This document shows positions 1 to 5,591 of a stretch of 51,672 nucleotides of DNA, in pieces. Source of the stretch: a virus. Under the pieces are notes generated by a model. It was not told where the DNA came from and did not search any database. It was given only the letters and a program-made list of their open reading frames with translations. The translations under genes and the position numbers were made by a program. Position 1 is the stretch's first letter, and each line of letters begins with the position of its first letter. Where the stretch lies: positions 1-51,672 of the IMG/VR virus record IMGVR_UViG_3300034177_000075; one strand, 5' to 3'.

Positions 1-470
1 TCGGCGGCGGCGTCCCGGGCGGCCTCGGCGGCGGACCGGGCGGCGGCCCGGGCGGCCTCGGCGGCGGCGGCCCGGGCGGCCTCGGCGGCGTCCCGGGCGG
101 CGGCCCGTAGGTCCTCGCGGCCCGTCTCCAGATACTTACGCACTACCGCGGGCGCGTCCCATAGATGGATGACTTGGAGCGCGCACCATCGCGCAAACTC
201 GCGCAGTAGCGTCGTCGCGTCGATCCTCTTCGCGATCCGACGCCGCCGCGCTACCAGCTTGTCGCCCTGCTCCTCTACCATGTCTTCGATGTCCACCAGG
301 CACAGCGTGGACCCGGGTGCATACCTCAGGGCGTCAAACGGATGGAGCGAAGCGTGCAACCCGCTGGCGCATATCGCCACCGGGCCCTCGTGCACCAGCC
401 ATACGCCGTCCGCGGGAATCGGCCGGCCATCACGCAGCCTCTCGCCTACGAAGTGATGAGCTCTCGTCAC
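1..470 (-). CDS. Ala-rich DUF7666-like protein, 5' part (cut by the window edge)
   Basis: About 156 codons of a gene that runs off the left edge; the remainder is at 51455-51672. The GTG at 470-468 is chosen because AGGAG lies 5 nt upstream and because it overlaps the upstream stop as GTGA. The first ~95 residues look like the phage/bacterial family DUF7666 (ADGVWLVHEGP, then CASGLHAS, then PFDALRYAPG); its function is unknown. From about residue 118 the protein becomes a low-complexity Ala/Arg/Glu/Asp tract (AARDAAEAARAAA type), probably one long helix. The GC-rich repeat is the likely reason assembly stopped here. The family match is from memory of the motif, not a search. Confidence 0.8.
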   Translation of the reverse strand, partial: MTRAHHFVGERLRDGRPIPADGVWLVHEGPVAICASGLHASLHPFDALRYAPGSTLCLVDIEDMVEEQGDKLVARRRRIAKRIDATTLLREFARWCALQVIHLWDAPAVVRKYLETGREDLRAAARDAAEAARAAAAEAARAAARSAAEAARDAAA

Positions 471-664
471 AGCCACTCCTCGGCCCAGACCAGGGCCTCC
501 TCGCCGTCGCCGAAGACCTGATACTCGCGGCTCTCCTGGCCGTCGACGTCCCGGACGTACCGCGAGACGCGGAAGCCCTCGGGCGTCGGGTAGACGATCG
601 ACTCGCCGAAGTCCGAGATTAGGATGAACCCGGCGCGCAGCGGGACGACGCGGAGCGTGCTCAT
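467..664 (-). CDS. 65-aa hypothetical protein
   Basis: Small soluble protein (starts MSTLRVVPL, ends ALVWAEEWL) rich in acidic and aromatic residues; no recognised domain. Start ATG at 664 has a strong AGGAGGT about 8 nt upstream. Its start overlaps the stop of the preceding leftward gene as ATGA and its stop overlaps the GTG of the DUF7666-like gene, so it lies inside a translationally coupled leftward operon. Function not recognised. Confidence 0.75.
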   Translation of the reverse strand: MSTLRVVPLRAGFILISDFGESIVYPTPEGFRVSRYVRDVDGQESREYQVFGDGEEALVWAEEWL

Positions 665-846
665 GAGCGGACCTCCTCTTGTTGTACGGCTGCCGTCAAC
701 TCGCGGACCCACGCCTCGGCGTTGCCGCGCTGAACCGAGACGTTGAGCTTGCCGAACGACTTGCGCTGCGGCCGCCTGGACCGCGCCGCCTTGGCGGCGA
801 AGCGGGTGCCGAACTTGCGCCGCGCCCTCTTCCCGGTGGCGTTCAA
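661..846 (-). CDS. 61-aa basic hypothetical protein (TTG start)
   Basis: Lys/Arg-rich first half (KRARRKFG, RSRRPQRKS) followed by a neutral C-terminus (AWVRELTAAV). The only sensible start is TTG at 846, which overlaps the previous stop as TTGA, the same arrangement seen at several better supported genes here (10140, 11406, 18539, 19141). The ribosome site is weak (GGTG). The basic N-terminus would suit nucleic-acid binding, but that is inference only. Confidence 0.5.
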   Translation of the reverse strand: MNATGKRARRKFGTRFAAKAARSRRPQRKSFGKLNVSVQRGNAEAWVRELTAAVQQEEVRS

Positions 847-1013
847 TGGAGCACCACGATGACGTCGGGGTGGAGCGACTTTTCGGCGGAATCCAACATC
901 ACGGGAATACCGCCATCCTCGTCGTTCAGCTTGTGGAGTACGATCCCCTCGCGGCCCGTCAAGGCCGTTACGAATGGCGCACCCGCTTTCAAATACTTGA
1001 TCTTGAATTTCAT
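843..1013 (-). CDS. 56-aa hypothetical protein
   Basis: Reads MKFKIKYLKAGAPFVTALTG at the N-terminus and ends VIVVLH; compact, probably beta-rich. ATG at 1013 is preceded by GAGGAAAGC, a good ribosome site, and overlaps the previous gene's stop as ATGA. Its stop overlaps the TTG of the next leftward gene. No family recognised. The base composition is less GC-rich than in the genes to its left, like the neighbouring control region. Confidence 0.7.
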   Translation of the reverse strand: MKFKIKYLKAGAPFVTALTGREGIVLHKLNDEDGGIPVMLDSAEKSLHPDVIVVLH

Positions 1014-1153
1014 GCTTTCCTCTTTTTATTGCCTGACTTGTGGCGCACCCAGTAGCGAATCCGACTCCAGAACTTTGGAGGCAAACACGGGTCTCCAAAC
1101 TCCTCTGCTCGAAAGGAGATCAGGTAATGCGCCTCGGCTTCGGCTCTGTTCAC
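1010..1153 (-). CDS. 47-aa hypothetical protein, first gene of the leftward unit
   Basis: Reads with EAHYLISFRAEEFGDP in the N-terminal half and a basic tail KSGNKKRKA. I chose GTG at 1153 because it lies 6 nt after a candidate -10 box (1165-1160), which fits a leaderless mRNA. The frame stays open upstream to a TTG at 1249, which would add 32 residues (AT-rich codons, no ribosome site), so the start is uncertain. Function not recognised. Confidence 0.5.
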   Translation of the reverse strand: MNRAEAEAHYLISFRAEEFGDPCLPPKFWSRIRYWVRHKSGNKKRKA

Positions 1154-1159
1154 GGTCCA

Positions 1160-1188
1160 AAGATAAACCTTTTGCCTGCAAAAAGCAA
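1160..1188 (-). promoter_or_regulatory. Leftward sigma70-type promoter
   Basis: On the minus strand: -35 TTGCTT (1188-1183), 17-nt spacer, -10 TATCTT (1165-1160). The predicted start of transcription falls about at the GTG at 1153. It shares its -10 sequence with the rightward promoter at 1268-1296. Confidence 0.5.
1170..1183. promoter_or_regulatory. Palindromic operator candidate in the leftward promoter
   Basis: TTTTGCCTGCAAAA is a 14-bp dyad (TTTTGC, 2-bp centre, GCAAAA) lying between the -10 and -35 boxes of the leftward promoter. A repressor bound here would block that promoter. No second copy was found near the rightward promoter. Confidence 0.35.
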
Positions 1189-1267
1189 GGAGTATTTCAA
1201 AGTTTATTTTAGCCTTTAGGTTCAACGACTTGCGGGGTTTATGCGGCAAACAAAGGAGTTACGGCCC
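1189..1267. other. AT-rich divergent intergenic region
   Basis: Space between the leftward and rightward promoters, clearly more AT-rich than the surrounding genes. It contains an AAAGGAGTT tract (1252-1260) but no start codon that would use it. I see no gene here beyond the possible N-terminal extension of the leftward gene at 1010-1153. Confidence 0.6.
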
Positions 1268-1296
1268 TTGACGGATCGAGGGTCAGGGTTTATCTT
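1268..1296 (+). promoter_or_regulatory. Rightward sigma70-type promoter
   Basis: -35 TTGACG (1268-1273), exact 17-nt spacer, -10 TATCTT (1291-1296). Transcription would start near 1303, leaving a short leader with GGGAGG before the ATG at 1314. It is placed to drive the long rightward gene series. Confidence 0.65.
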
Positions 1297-1313
1297 GTGT
1301 GTGGGAGGACGCG

Positions 1314-1637
1314 ATGACAAGCAATGCGATCTCGACCGGGGCGGCGGGCGGCAGGAGCCGGCAGGAACAGGCGACCCTGCCTGCCGCCGCGGCCGAGACC
1401 GTAATGCTCCCTGGTGTCTGTTGCACGCGCTGCGCGGACCCCAACCGCCGCGCCCTGGACGGCTCGTTCCTCGCGCCGGTCGGCGGCCCTCACGGCCACT
1501 GCTCGGACTGCGGGCGGCCGCTCTACATCGGGGGCTCACGGGACGCAAGCCGCGCGTGCAGCCCGTGCTTCCAGCGCGCGCTCGAGATGATGGCCCGCGC
1601 GTACGCGCGCGAGCGCGCGAAGGGCGGCACGCGGTGA
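1314..1637 (+). CDS. 107-aa zinc-ribbon protein
   Basis: Low-complexity first 35 residues are followed by a Cys-rich module: CCTRC, CSDCG and ACSPCF, enough ligands for one or two structural zinc sites. Start ATG 1314 has GGGAGGACGC directly upstream; a GTG at 1299 in frame is less likely because it precedes the ribosome site. It is the first gene of the rightward unit and overlaps the next as GTGA. Role unknown; small zinc proteins in phage early regions often bind host factors or DNA. Confidence 0.7.
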   Translation: MTSNAISTGAAGGRSRQEQATLPAAAAETVMLPGVCCTRCADPNRRALDGSFLAPVGGPHGHCSDCGRPLYIGGSRDASRACSPCFQRALEMMARAYARERAKGGTR

Positions 1638-2008
1638 GGACGACGGTCTTAACGGGTCTGCTGGTCGCGCTGGCGGTCTCCGCCGCGGCAGGTGCGCGGC
1701 GGCCGGCGCCGCGCGAGACCGACCCGGTCCCGCCGTGGGTCGCGACGGCGGCCGCGCCCGGCCCCTGGTTCTACGCCGCGGAGTTCACCCCCGCCTGGTT
1801 CACGGGCGAGCCCGAAGGCATCCTGTTCGTCGACAGTCACGAGGCATTCGACTACATCGCGGTCCGCAGCGGCGAGGCCACGCGGTTCGAGTTCGTCCGA
1901 CGCGAGTACGGCTACTATGGGTACGCCGTCCTGCTGCTCGCCGGGTCGCCCGTCGCGGTCTCCGTTCCGTTCTGGGTCCCGCCTCTCTCAGAAGAGGGCG
2001 AGCCATAA
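1634..2008 (+). CDS. 124-aa exported protein with signal peptide
   Basis: GTG at 1634 overlaps the previous stop. The N-terminus is a classic signal peptide (two Arg residues, hydrophobic core VLTGLLVALAVSAAAG, small residues before ARRP). The mature part is aromatic-rich (PWFYAAEFTPAWF, REYGYYGYAVLL) and ends in a Pro/Glu tail. No domain recognised. Likely secreted or periplasmic. Confidence 0.65.
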   Translation: MRTTVLTGLLVALAVSAAAGARRPAPRETDPVPPWVATAAAPGPWFYAAEFTPAWFTGEPEGILFVDSHEAFDYIAVRSGEATRFEFVRREYGYYGYAVLLLAGSPVAVSVPFWVPPLSEEGEP

Positions 2009-2024
2009 CTCTAAGGAGGACGAC

Positions 2025-2327
2025 ATGAGCGTGCGTGTAGACTTCGTACAGCGGGAAAACGGACCGGCGCGGCTGGTATGCGAAGCCGAGATCGTCTTCG
2101 AGGGCGACGCAGCGTTAGAGGGGCTGAAGCTCGTCGGGTTCTCCCTCTGGACGAGCGTCGAGGGCGAGGTCTACGTGAGCTTCCCCTCGCGAGCGTTCGG
2201 GCAGAACACCGATCGCCGGTTCTTCGACTACCTGCGGCCGACGGACAGCTCCTCGTCCGCCGCCACCAAACGGCTCAAGGCCGCGATCCTCGAGGCGTAC
2301 CGCGCGAAGCAGGAGCGGGCCAAATGA
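2025..2327 (+). CDS. 100-aa SpoVG-like small phage protein
   Basis: Strong ribosome site (AAGGAGGACGAC) before ATG 2025. The centre reads GFSLWTSVEGEVYVSFPSRA, followed by a FDYLRP motif, a pattern I associate with a common small phage early protein that resembles SpoVG-type beta folds; this is a weak recollection and not a firm family call. The C-terminus is a basic amphipathic helix. Overlaps the next gene as ATGA. Confidence 0.65.
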   Translation: MSVRVDFVQRENGPARLVCEAEIVFEGDAALEGLKLVGFSLWTSVEGEVYVSFPSRAFGQNTDRRFFDYLRPTDSSSSAATKRLKAAILEAYRAKQERAK

Positions 2328-2425
2328 CGACGTGCTTCGAGGACGGCTGCCGGCATGGCGTCTTCTGCCTGTGCCCCGAGCAGTGCCAACCGCCGGAAAG
2401 AGACGAAGAGGAGGAGTCATGCTGA
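2324..2425 (+). CDS. 33-aa Cys/His-rich peptide
   Basis: Reads with CFEDGCRHGVFCLCPEQC and an acidic tail. Six cysteines and one histidine in 33 residues suggest metal binding. ATG 2324 overlaps the preceding stop (ATGA) and its end overlaps the next start, which supports it as a real coupled gene despite its size. Confidence 0.55.
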   Translation: MTTCFEDGCRHGVFCLCPEQCQPPERDEEEESC

Positions 2426-2682
2426 ACGGGCTTCCTGAGCCGGCCGTGAGCTACGACAAGGCGCGCGACCTGCGCGACCGCGCGTGCTCGCTCATGCACC
2501 GCGCGGTCGTCGCGGGACTGCCGACGATCGCCGCCGACGCCGCGAAGACGTGCGCCCACTTCGCGCGCCTCGCCCGGGTGCTCGAGCCGCTCGACGACGA
2601 CCTCGCGCTGCTCGCGCGCATCGTCGCGGCGCAGACGTTGCCGCCCGCCGAGGAGGCCGTCGGCTTCGAGATCGTTCGATGA
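2419..2682 (+). CDS. 87-aa helical hypothetical protein
   Basis: ATG 2419 is preceded by GAGGAGGAG. The protein is Ala/Leu/Arg rich and predicted all-helical (RDLRDRACSLMHRAVVAGL, then AKTCAHFARLARVLEPL). No family recognised. It overlaps the previous gene by 7 nt and the next by 4 nt. Confidence 0.65.
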   Translation: MLNGLPEPAVSYDKARDLRDRACSLMHRAVVAGLPTIAADAAKTCAHFARLARVLEPLDDDLALLARIVAAQTLPPAEEAVGFEIVR

Positions 2683-2951
2683 GGAGGACGCTCGATCAGC
2701 GCTTCGGCCGTCGCCTCAAGGTTGACGACCGCTTCGAACACGATAGCATGATCGCGGTCGTCGAGCGTGTCAACGACTGCGCCGCGTACGTGCGGCTCCA
2801 CGGCGGCACCCGGCACGTCGAGATCCCGGAGCGCGAGTCGTTCGTCCGCGGCCGCGGCCTCGTCGTCAAGCCGGCGCGCGCCTTCGACGCCGCCGAGGTG
2901 TCCGCGCTCATCGCGGTGTCCGCACGCTCGATCGTGGAACTTCTGCCTTGA
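2679..2951 (+). CDS. 90-aa hypothetical protein
   Basis: ATG 2679 overlaps the preceding stop. Basic N-terminus (MRRTLDQRFGRRLKV), beta-rich middle (IAVVERV, AAYVRLHGGT, VEIPERESFV) and a helical end. No domain recognised. The gene ends just before the promoter at 2963. Confidence 0.65.
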   Translation: MRRTLDQRFGRRLKVDDRFEHDSMIAVVERVNDCAAYVRLHGGTRHVEIPERESFVRGRGLVVKPARAFDAAEVSALIAVSARSIVELLP

Positions 2952-2962
2952 ACTGGTAAGCG

Positions 2963-2991
2963 TTGACCGTTTTCAAAAAGGAGAGTAAACT
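2963..2991 (+). promoter_or_regulatory. Promoter for the first lipoprotein gene, possibly leaderless
   Basis: -35 TTGACC (2963-2968), 17-nt A-rich spacer containing AAAAAGGAG, -10 TAAACT (2986-2991). Only 6 nt separate the -10 from ATG 2998, so transcription would begin at the start codon. The AAGGAG in the spacer is about 14 nt from the ATG, too far for a normal ribosome site. Confidence 0.6.
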
Positions 2992-2997
2992 AGGCCC

Positions 2998-3969
2998 ATG
3001 AAAAAACTGCTGGCCATGTTCCTGTCCCTGGTGTTCCTGTCCGGCTGCGCGTGGCTGCTAGACCAGATACCGCAGCCGCCCGTACCCAGTCCGACCCCGA
3101 GCCCCGTACCCAGTCCGACCCCGAGCCCCGGGCCGACGCCGGAGCCGAGTCCCAGCCCGACGCCGTGCGCGCCCCCGGACCTCGAGACCAACACCTGCCT
3201 CGCCCCCGGCGCCTCGGGGGCGCCACGCGACGGCCGGCGCGTCGCCGAGGTCGACGCCGCGCAACGCGCGGTGCAAACGCGTTACCCCGGGCGCTTCGGC
3301 CCCAGCCCGCGCGGCGACGCGAGCTTCAGAATCAACGACCCGCTGACGGGCCTGCCGCTGCCACAAGACGATCCGGCGCTCTGGTATCTGGATGCCGTGA
3401 TCGCCGAGCTACAAGCCGGCGGCCTGTGCGCCAGGCGCGAGGGCGAGGAGATCGCGGTTGCCGATCCCGAGTCCGGGGCCTACGAGAATTACGCGGCCGT
3501 CATTCAGAACCTGGGACCGCGCACCAGCTACGGCGCCGGCATGTACCGCGCGTGGTGTCGCGTCGTCGCGCCGTCGCCGCCTCCCGTAGCATCCTGCCCC
3601 CTCGAGGCCCCGGCGGTCGCCAAGTTCCGGCTCCACGTCTCGTCGGCGTCAACATTCCCCCGGGGTCGCCGCGTCGACGCCACGCCGGTGGCCGCCGGCG
3701 AGGCGTGGTGCGCCAGCCAGGGATTCCTGGACCCCGACGGCAGCGGCCAGGGATGGTGCCCGTACGGCGCCGAGGGCGGGGCCCAGGAACTGGCGTGCCA
3801 GGCTCGAGAGGGCCCCTACCGCTGGTCGCAGCGCGAAACTACGGTATGGCTTGACTTGCCTGCCGACGATGACAACGTGCTTCAGGCGTGGATCGCAGCC
3901 AACTACTCGGGCACCGTACGCGTTTGCGCCGCGACCGGCGCATGCTCCGAGGTCGATGTCCGGCCATGA
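2998..3969 (+). CDS. Phage lipoprotein with Pro/Ser/Thr linker (lipoprotein 1)
   Basis: 323 residues. Signal peptide MKKLLAMFLSLVFLSGC with lipobox LSGC, so lipid-anchored at Cys17. Residues ~25-58 are a Pro/Ser/Thr/Glu linker encoded partly by a 24-bp tandem repeat (3082-3129). A central domain (YLDAVIAELQAGGLCARREG, then EEIAVADPES and a CRV end) matches lipoprotein 2 at 15622. The C-terminal part has paired cysteines (EAWCASQG, GWCPYG, ELACQ, VCAATGACSEV), suggesting disulfides outside the cytoplasm. A role at the infected-cell surface, such as blocking superinfection, is inference. Confidence 0.8.
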   Translation: MKKLLAMFLSLVFLSGCAWLLDQIPQPPVPSPTPSPVPSPTPSPGPTPEPSPSPTPCAPPDLETNTCLAPGASGAPRDGRRVAEVDAAQRAVQTRYPGRFGPSPRGDASFRINDPLTGLPLPQDDPALWYLDAVIAELQAGGLCARREGEEIAVADPESGAYENYAAVIQNLGPRTSYGAGMYRAWCRVVAPSPPPVASCPLEAPAVAKFRLHVSSASTFPRGRRVDATPVAAGEAWCASQGFLDPDGSGQGWCPYGAEGGAQELACQAREGPYRWSQRETTVWLDLPADDDNVLQAWIAANYSGTVRVCAATGACSEVDVRP

Positions 3970-4172
3970 CCAACGGCAAGGGGCTCTTCGACGATCGCGT
4001 CCGTGCGATTATCCGCTCCGAGTGCTCGCGCATCGACCTCGCACTGAGGATCGTCAAGGCCGAAGACGAGATCAATAAGATTCGCGCTGACGAGCCGGAG
4101 CCGAGGGCATGCAACGGTTCCGACGCAGACCTCGGGTGTGAATGCGGCGGGACGCATGGGACGGGGCGATGA
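3966..4172 (+). CDS. 68-aa hypothetical protein
   Basis: ATG 3966 overlaps the lipoprotein stop. Helical, charged N-terminal two thirds (FDDRVRAIIRSECSRIDLAL) and a small Cys/His tail (CNGSDADLGCECGGTH) that may bind metal. It ends overlapping the first copy of the duplicated start segment at 4163. Confidence 0.6.
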   Translation: MTNGKGLFDDRVRAIIRSECSRIDLALRIVKAEDEINKIRADEPEPRACNGSDADLGCECGGTHGTGR

Positions 4173-4248
4173 AGCTAGAGGAGATCAGGGCCGAGGCGGA
4201 AGCGCTGCTCGTGGGATCAGAAGCCCACGAGCCTCTAAAGGCCATGAC
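4163..4248 (+). repeat. 86-bp direct repeat, copy 1
   Basis: Copy 1 of a segment repeated at 4754-4839 with 83 of 86 positions identical. Each copy contains a ribosome-proximal GGGGCG, an ATG and the first ~27 codons of a MKLEEIRA protein. The copies flank the hexapeptide-repeat gene. Confidence 0.9.
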
Positions 4249-4285
4249 GCAACGACTGGAGGAGGCATGCGATGAGTGCGAATAA
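4169..4285 (+). CDS. 38-aa MKLEEIRA protein (short paralogue)
   Basis: Starts MKLEEIRAEAEALLVGSEA and ends soon after in an acidic Cys-containing tail. Its first ~27 residues are nearly identical to those of the gene at 4760. ATG overlaps the previous stop as ATGA; its 3' end overlaps the hexapeptide-repeat gene by 14 nt. It looks like the truncated product of a segmental duplication. Confidence 0.55.
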   Translation: MKLEEIRAEAEALLVGSEAHEPLKAMTQRLEEACDECE

Positions 4286-4763
4286 CCAGACGTTCGATTT
4301 CGGTACGGGGCTGGTCCCAGCATCTCGCCACCACAACGGCGGCGGGTGGGTGGCCGATTCCGCGCAGGTGGCGGCCACTGCCTACGTTGGGCCGGAGGCG
4401 CAGGTCTTTGGCGAGGCGCGGGTCTCCGGTGAGGCGCGGGTCTTCGGCAAGGCGTGGGTCTCCGGCGAGGCGTTGGTCTCCGGTGAGGCGTGGGTCTTCG
4501 GCGAGGCGTGGGTCTTCGGCGAGGCGTTGGTCTCCGGCGAGGCGCGGGTCTTCGGCGAGGCGTGGGTCTACGGCAAGGCGCGGGTCTCCGGCAAGGCGCG
4601 GGTCTTCGGCGAGGCGTGGGTCTCCGGCAAGGCGCGGGTCTCCGGCAAGGCGCGGATCTTCGGCCGGGCGCAGGTCTTCGGCGAGGCGCGGGTCGGCGGC
4701 GAGGCGCAGGTCTTCGGCAAGGCGTGGGTCTCCGGCGAGGCGCGCTACGAGGAGGGGCGATGA
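4272..4763 (+). CDS. Hexapeptide-repeat (left-handed beta-helix) protein
   Basis: 163 residues. After a ~45-residue lead the protein is more than 18 consecutive six-residue turns of the type VFGEAR, VSGEAR, VSGKAR, encoded by an 18-bp DNA period. This is the left-handed parallel beta-helix pattern seen in YdcK-like and acyltransferase-like proteins, usually polymerising or trimeric; no catalytic addition is visible. ATG 4272 has GGAGGAGGC upstream. Stop overlaps the next ATG. The near-perfect DNA repeat suggests expansion and contraction by slippage. Confidence 0.8.
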   Translation: MSANNQTFDFGTGLVPASRHHNGGGWVADSAQVAATAYVGPEAQVFGEARVSGEARVFGKAWVSGEALVSGEAWVFGEAWVFGEALVSGEARVFGEAWVYGKARVSGKARVFGEAWVSGKARVSGKARIFGRAQVFGEARVGGEAQVFGKAWVSGEARYEEGR

Positions 4764-4839
4764 AGCTAGAGGAGATCAGGGCCGCGGCGGAAGCGCTGCT
4801 CGTGGGATCAGAAGCCCACGAGCCTCTAGAAGCCATGAC
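4754..4839 (+). repeat. 86-bp direct repeat, copy 2
   Basis: Second copy of the segment at 4163-4248; three substitutions separate them. Recombination between the copies would excise the hexapeptide-repeat gene and leave a single intact MKLEEIRA gene. Confidence 0.9.
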
Positions 4840-5236
4840 AAGACAGGTCTGTATGTTATGCCGGGCGACGTGGCCATGTAGTGCTATTAGTCAGGCACGC
4901 CGGGTCCTCGCCCTCGTAGCGGTCGCGGAGGCAGCACAGGCTCATAGTGCAACCATGAGCGATCCGCAAGCGCGCCTAGCCGGGGCGAGGGAGATGCGTG
5001 AGAGAGTGGCATTGGCGGTACAGAACGGTGCGGGAGAGGCTTTCGGTATCTCACGACCATTCTGGAACCGGAGAGAATGTGTCCGTGATATCCGCGCGAT
5101 GCCCGACGCACCGGAGACGAAGGAGGGGCATGCGATGGCACCGACGCCGGGCTCGGCGGCGGAAGCGGAAGCGGAAGCGGAGGCAGAGGGCGACGATGAT
5201 GGCGGCGGAGGCTCTATGCCGGTGAAGCGTGGCTAA
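4760..5236 (+). CDS. 158-aa MKLEEIRA protein (long paralogue)
   Basis: Begins with the same ~27 residues as the 38-aa gene at 4169, then diverges: a CMLCRATWPC cysteine cluster, a helical middle containing AREMRERVALAVQNGAGEAF, and a low-complexity AEAEAEAEAEG tail encoded by GGAAGC-type triplets. ATG 4760 overlaps the previous stop. Function not recognised. Confidence 0.65.
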   Translation: MKLEEIRAAAEALLVGSEAHEPLEAMTRQVCMLCRATWPCSAISQARRVLALVAVAEAAQAHSATMSDPQARLAGAREMRERVALAVQNGAGEAFGISRPFWNRRECVRDIRAMPDAPETKEGHAMAPTPGSAAEAEAEAEAEGDDDGGGGSMPVKRG

Positions 5237-5591
5237 CGGTCCAATCGAGGCGTCGTGCCGAGCCTGGCTGAGGGAGAACATGCCCCTGGAACTGCGCGAC
5301 GACGGAGAGCCGCACTTCTCACACGTCTTACTCCTTACCGCCTTCGTCCTCAAACACTGCCGTGAGGGTAAGAGGGATATGCGGGAGCGGGCGGCCGAGT
5401 ATGTGGCTACTCACTATCCTGTCTATCACACCGGGAGAAGTTCGTTCGGGTGGATTATGGAGAAGAGCGGCCAGCCGCAAGATGGCGGAAAGGTCCAAGA
5501 GACCTATGCCAAGGCGATTCGCGCTCTGCCCGACGAGCCGGAGGAGAAACTAAAGGTATCTGCCGCGGTGATCGCGCGGATGGCCGAATGA
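5229..5591 (+). CDS. 120-aa hypothetical protein upstream of the polymerase
   Basis: GTG 5229 overlaps the previous gene by 8 nt. Helical protein with a HFSHVLLLTAFVLKHC segment and a conserved-looking YHTGRSSFGWIMEKSG stretch. The stop overlaps the ATG of the fused polymerase gene, so the two are probably translated in step. No family recognised. Confidence 0.65.
   Translation: MANGPIEASCRAWLRENMPLELRDDGEPHFSHVLLLTAFVLKHCREGKRDMRERAAEYVATHYPVYHTGRSSFGWIMEKSGQPQDGGKVQETYAKAIRALPDEPEEKLKVSAAVIARMAE

Noticed and set aside
1-120. GC-rich repeats at both window ends as terminal repeats or attachment sites
   Set aside because: They are the Ala-tract codons of one gene; the ends have no exact shared sequence.
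1241-1633. Long open frame read through the divergent region into the signal-peptide gene
   Set aside because: It is the out-of-frame extension of the gene starting at 1634; the zinc-ribbon frame at 1314 has the ribosome site.
4380-4745. Regular short repeats that might be a CRISPR array
   Set aside because: The 18-bp period is an in-frame coding repeat of a hexapeptide beta-helix; there are no unique spacers between repeats.
5160-5195. GGAAGC-type microsatellite as a regulatory repeat
   Set aside because: It is in frame and codes a simple Ala-Glu tail; nothing indicates a non-coding role.
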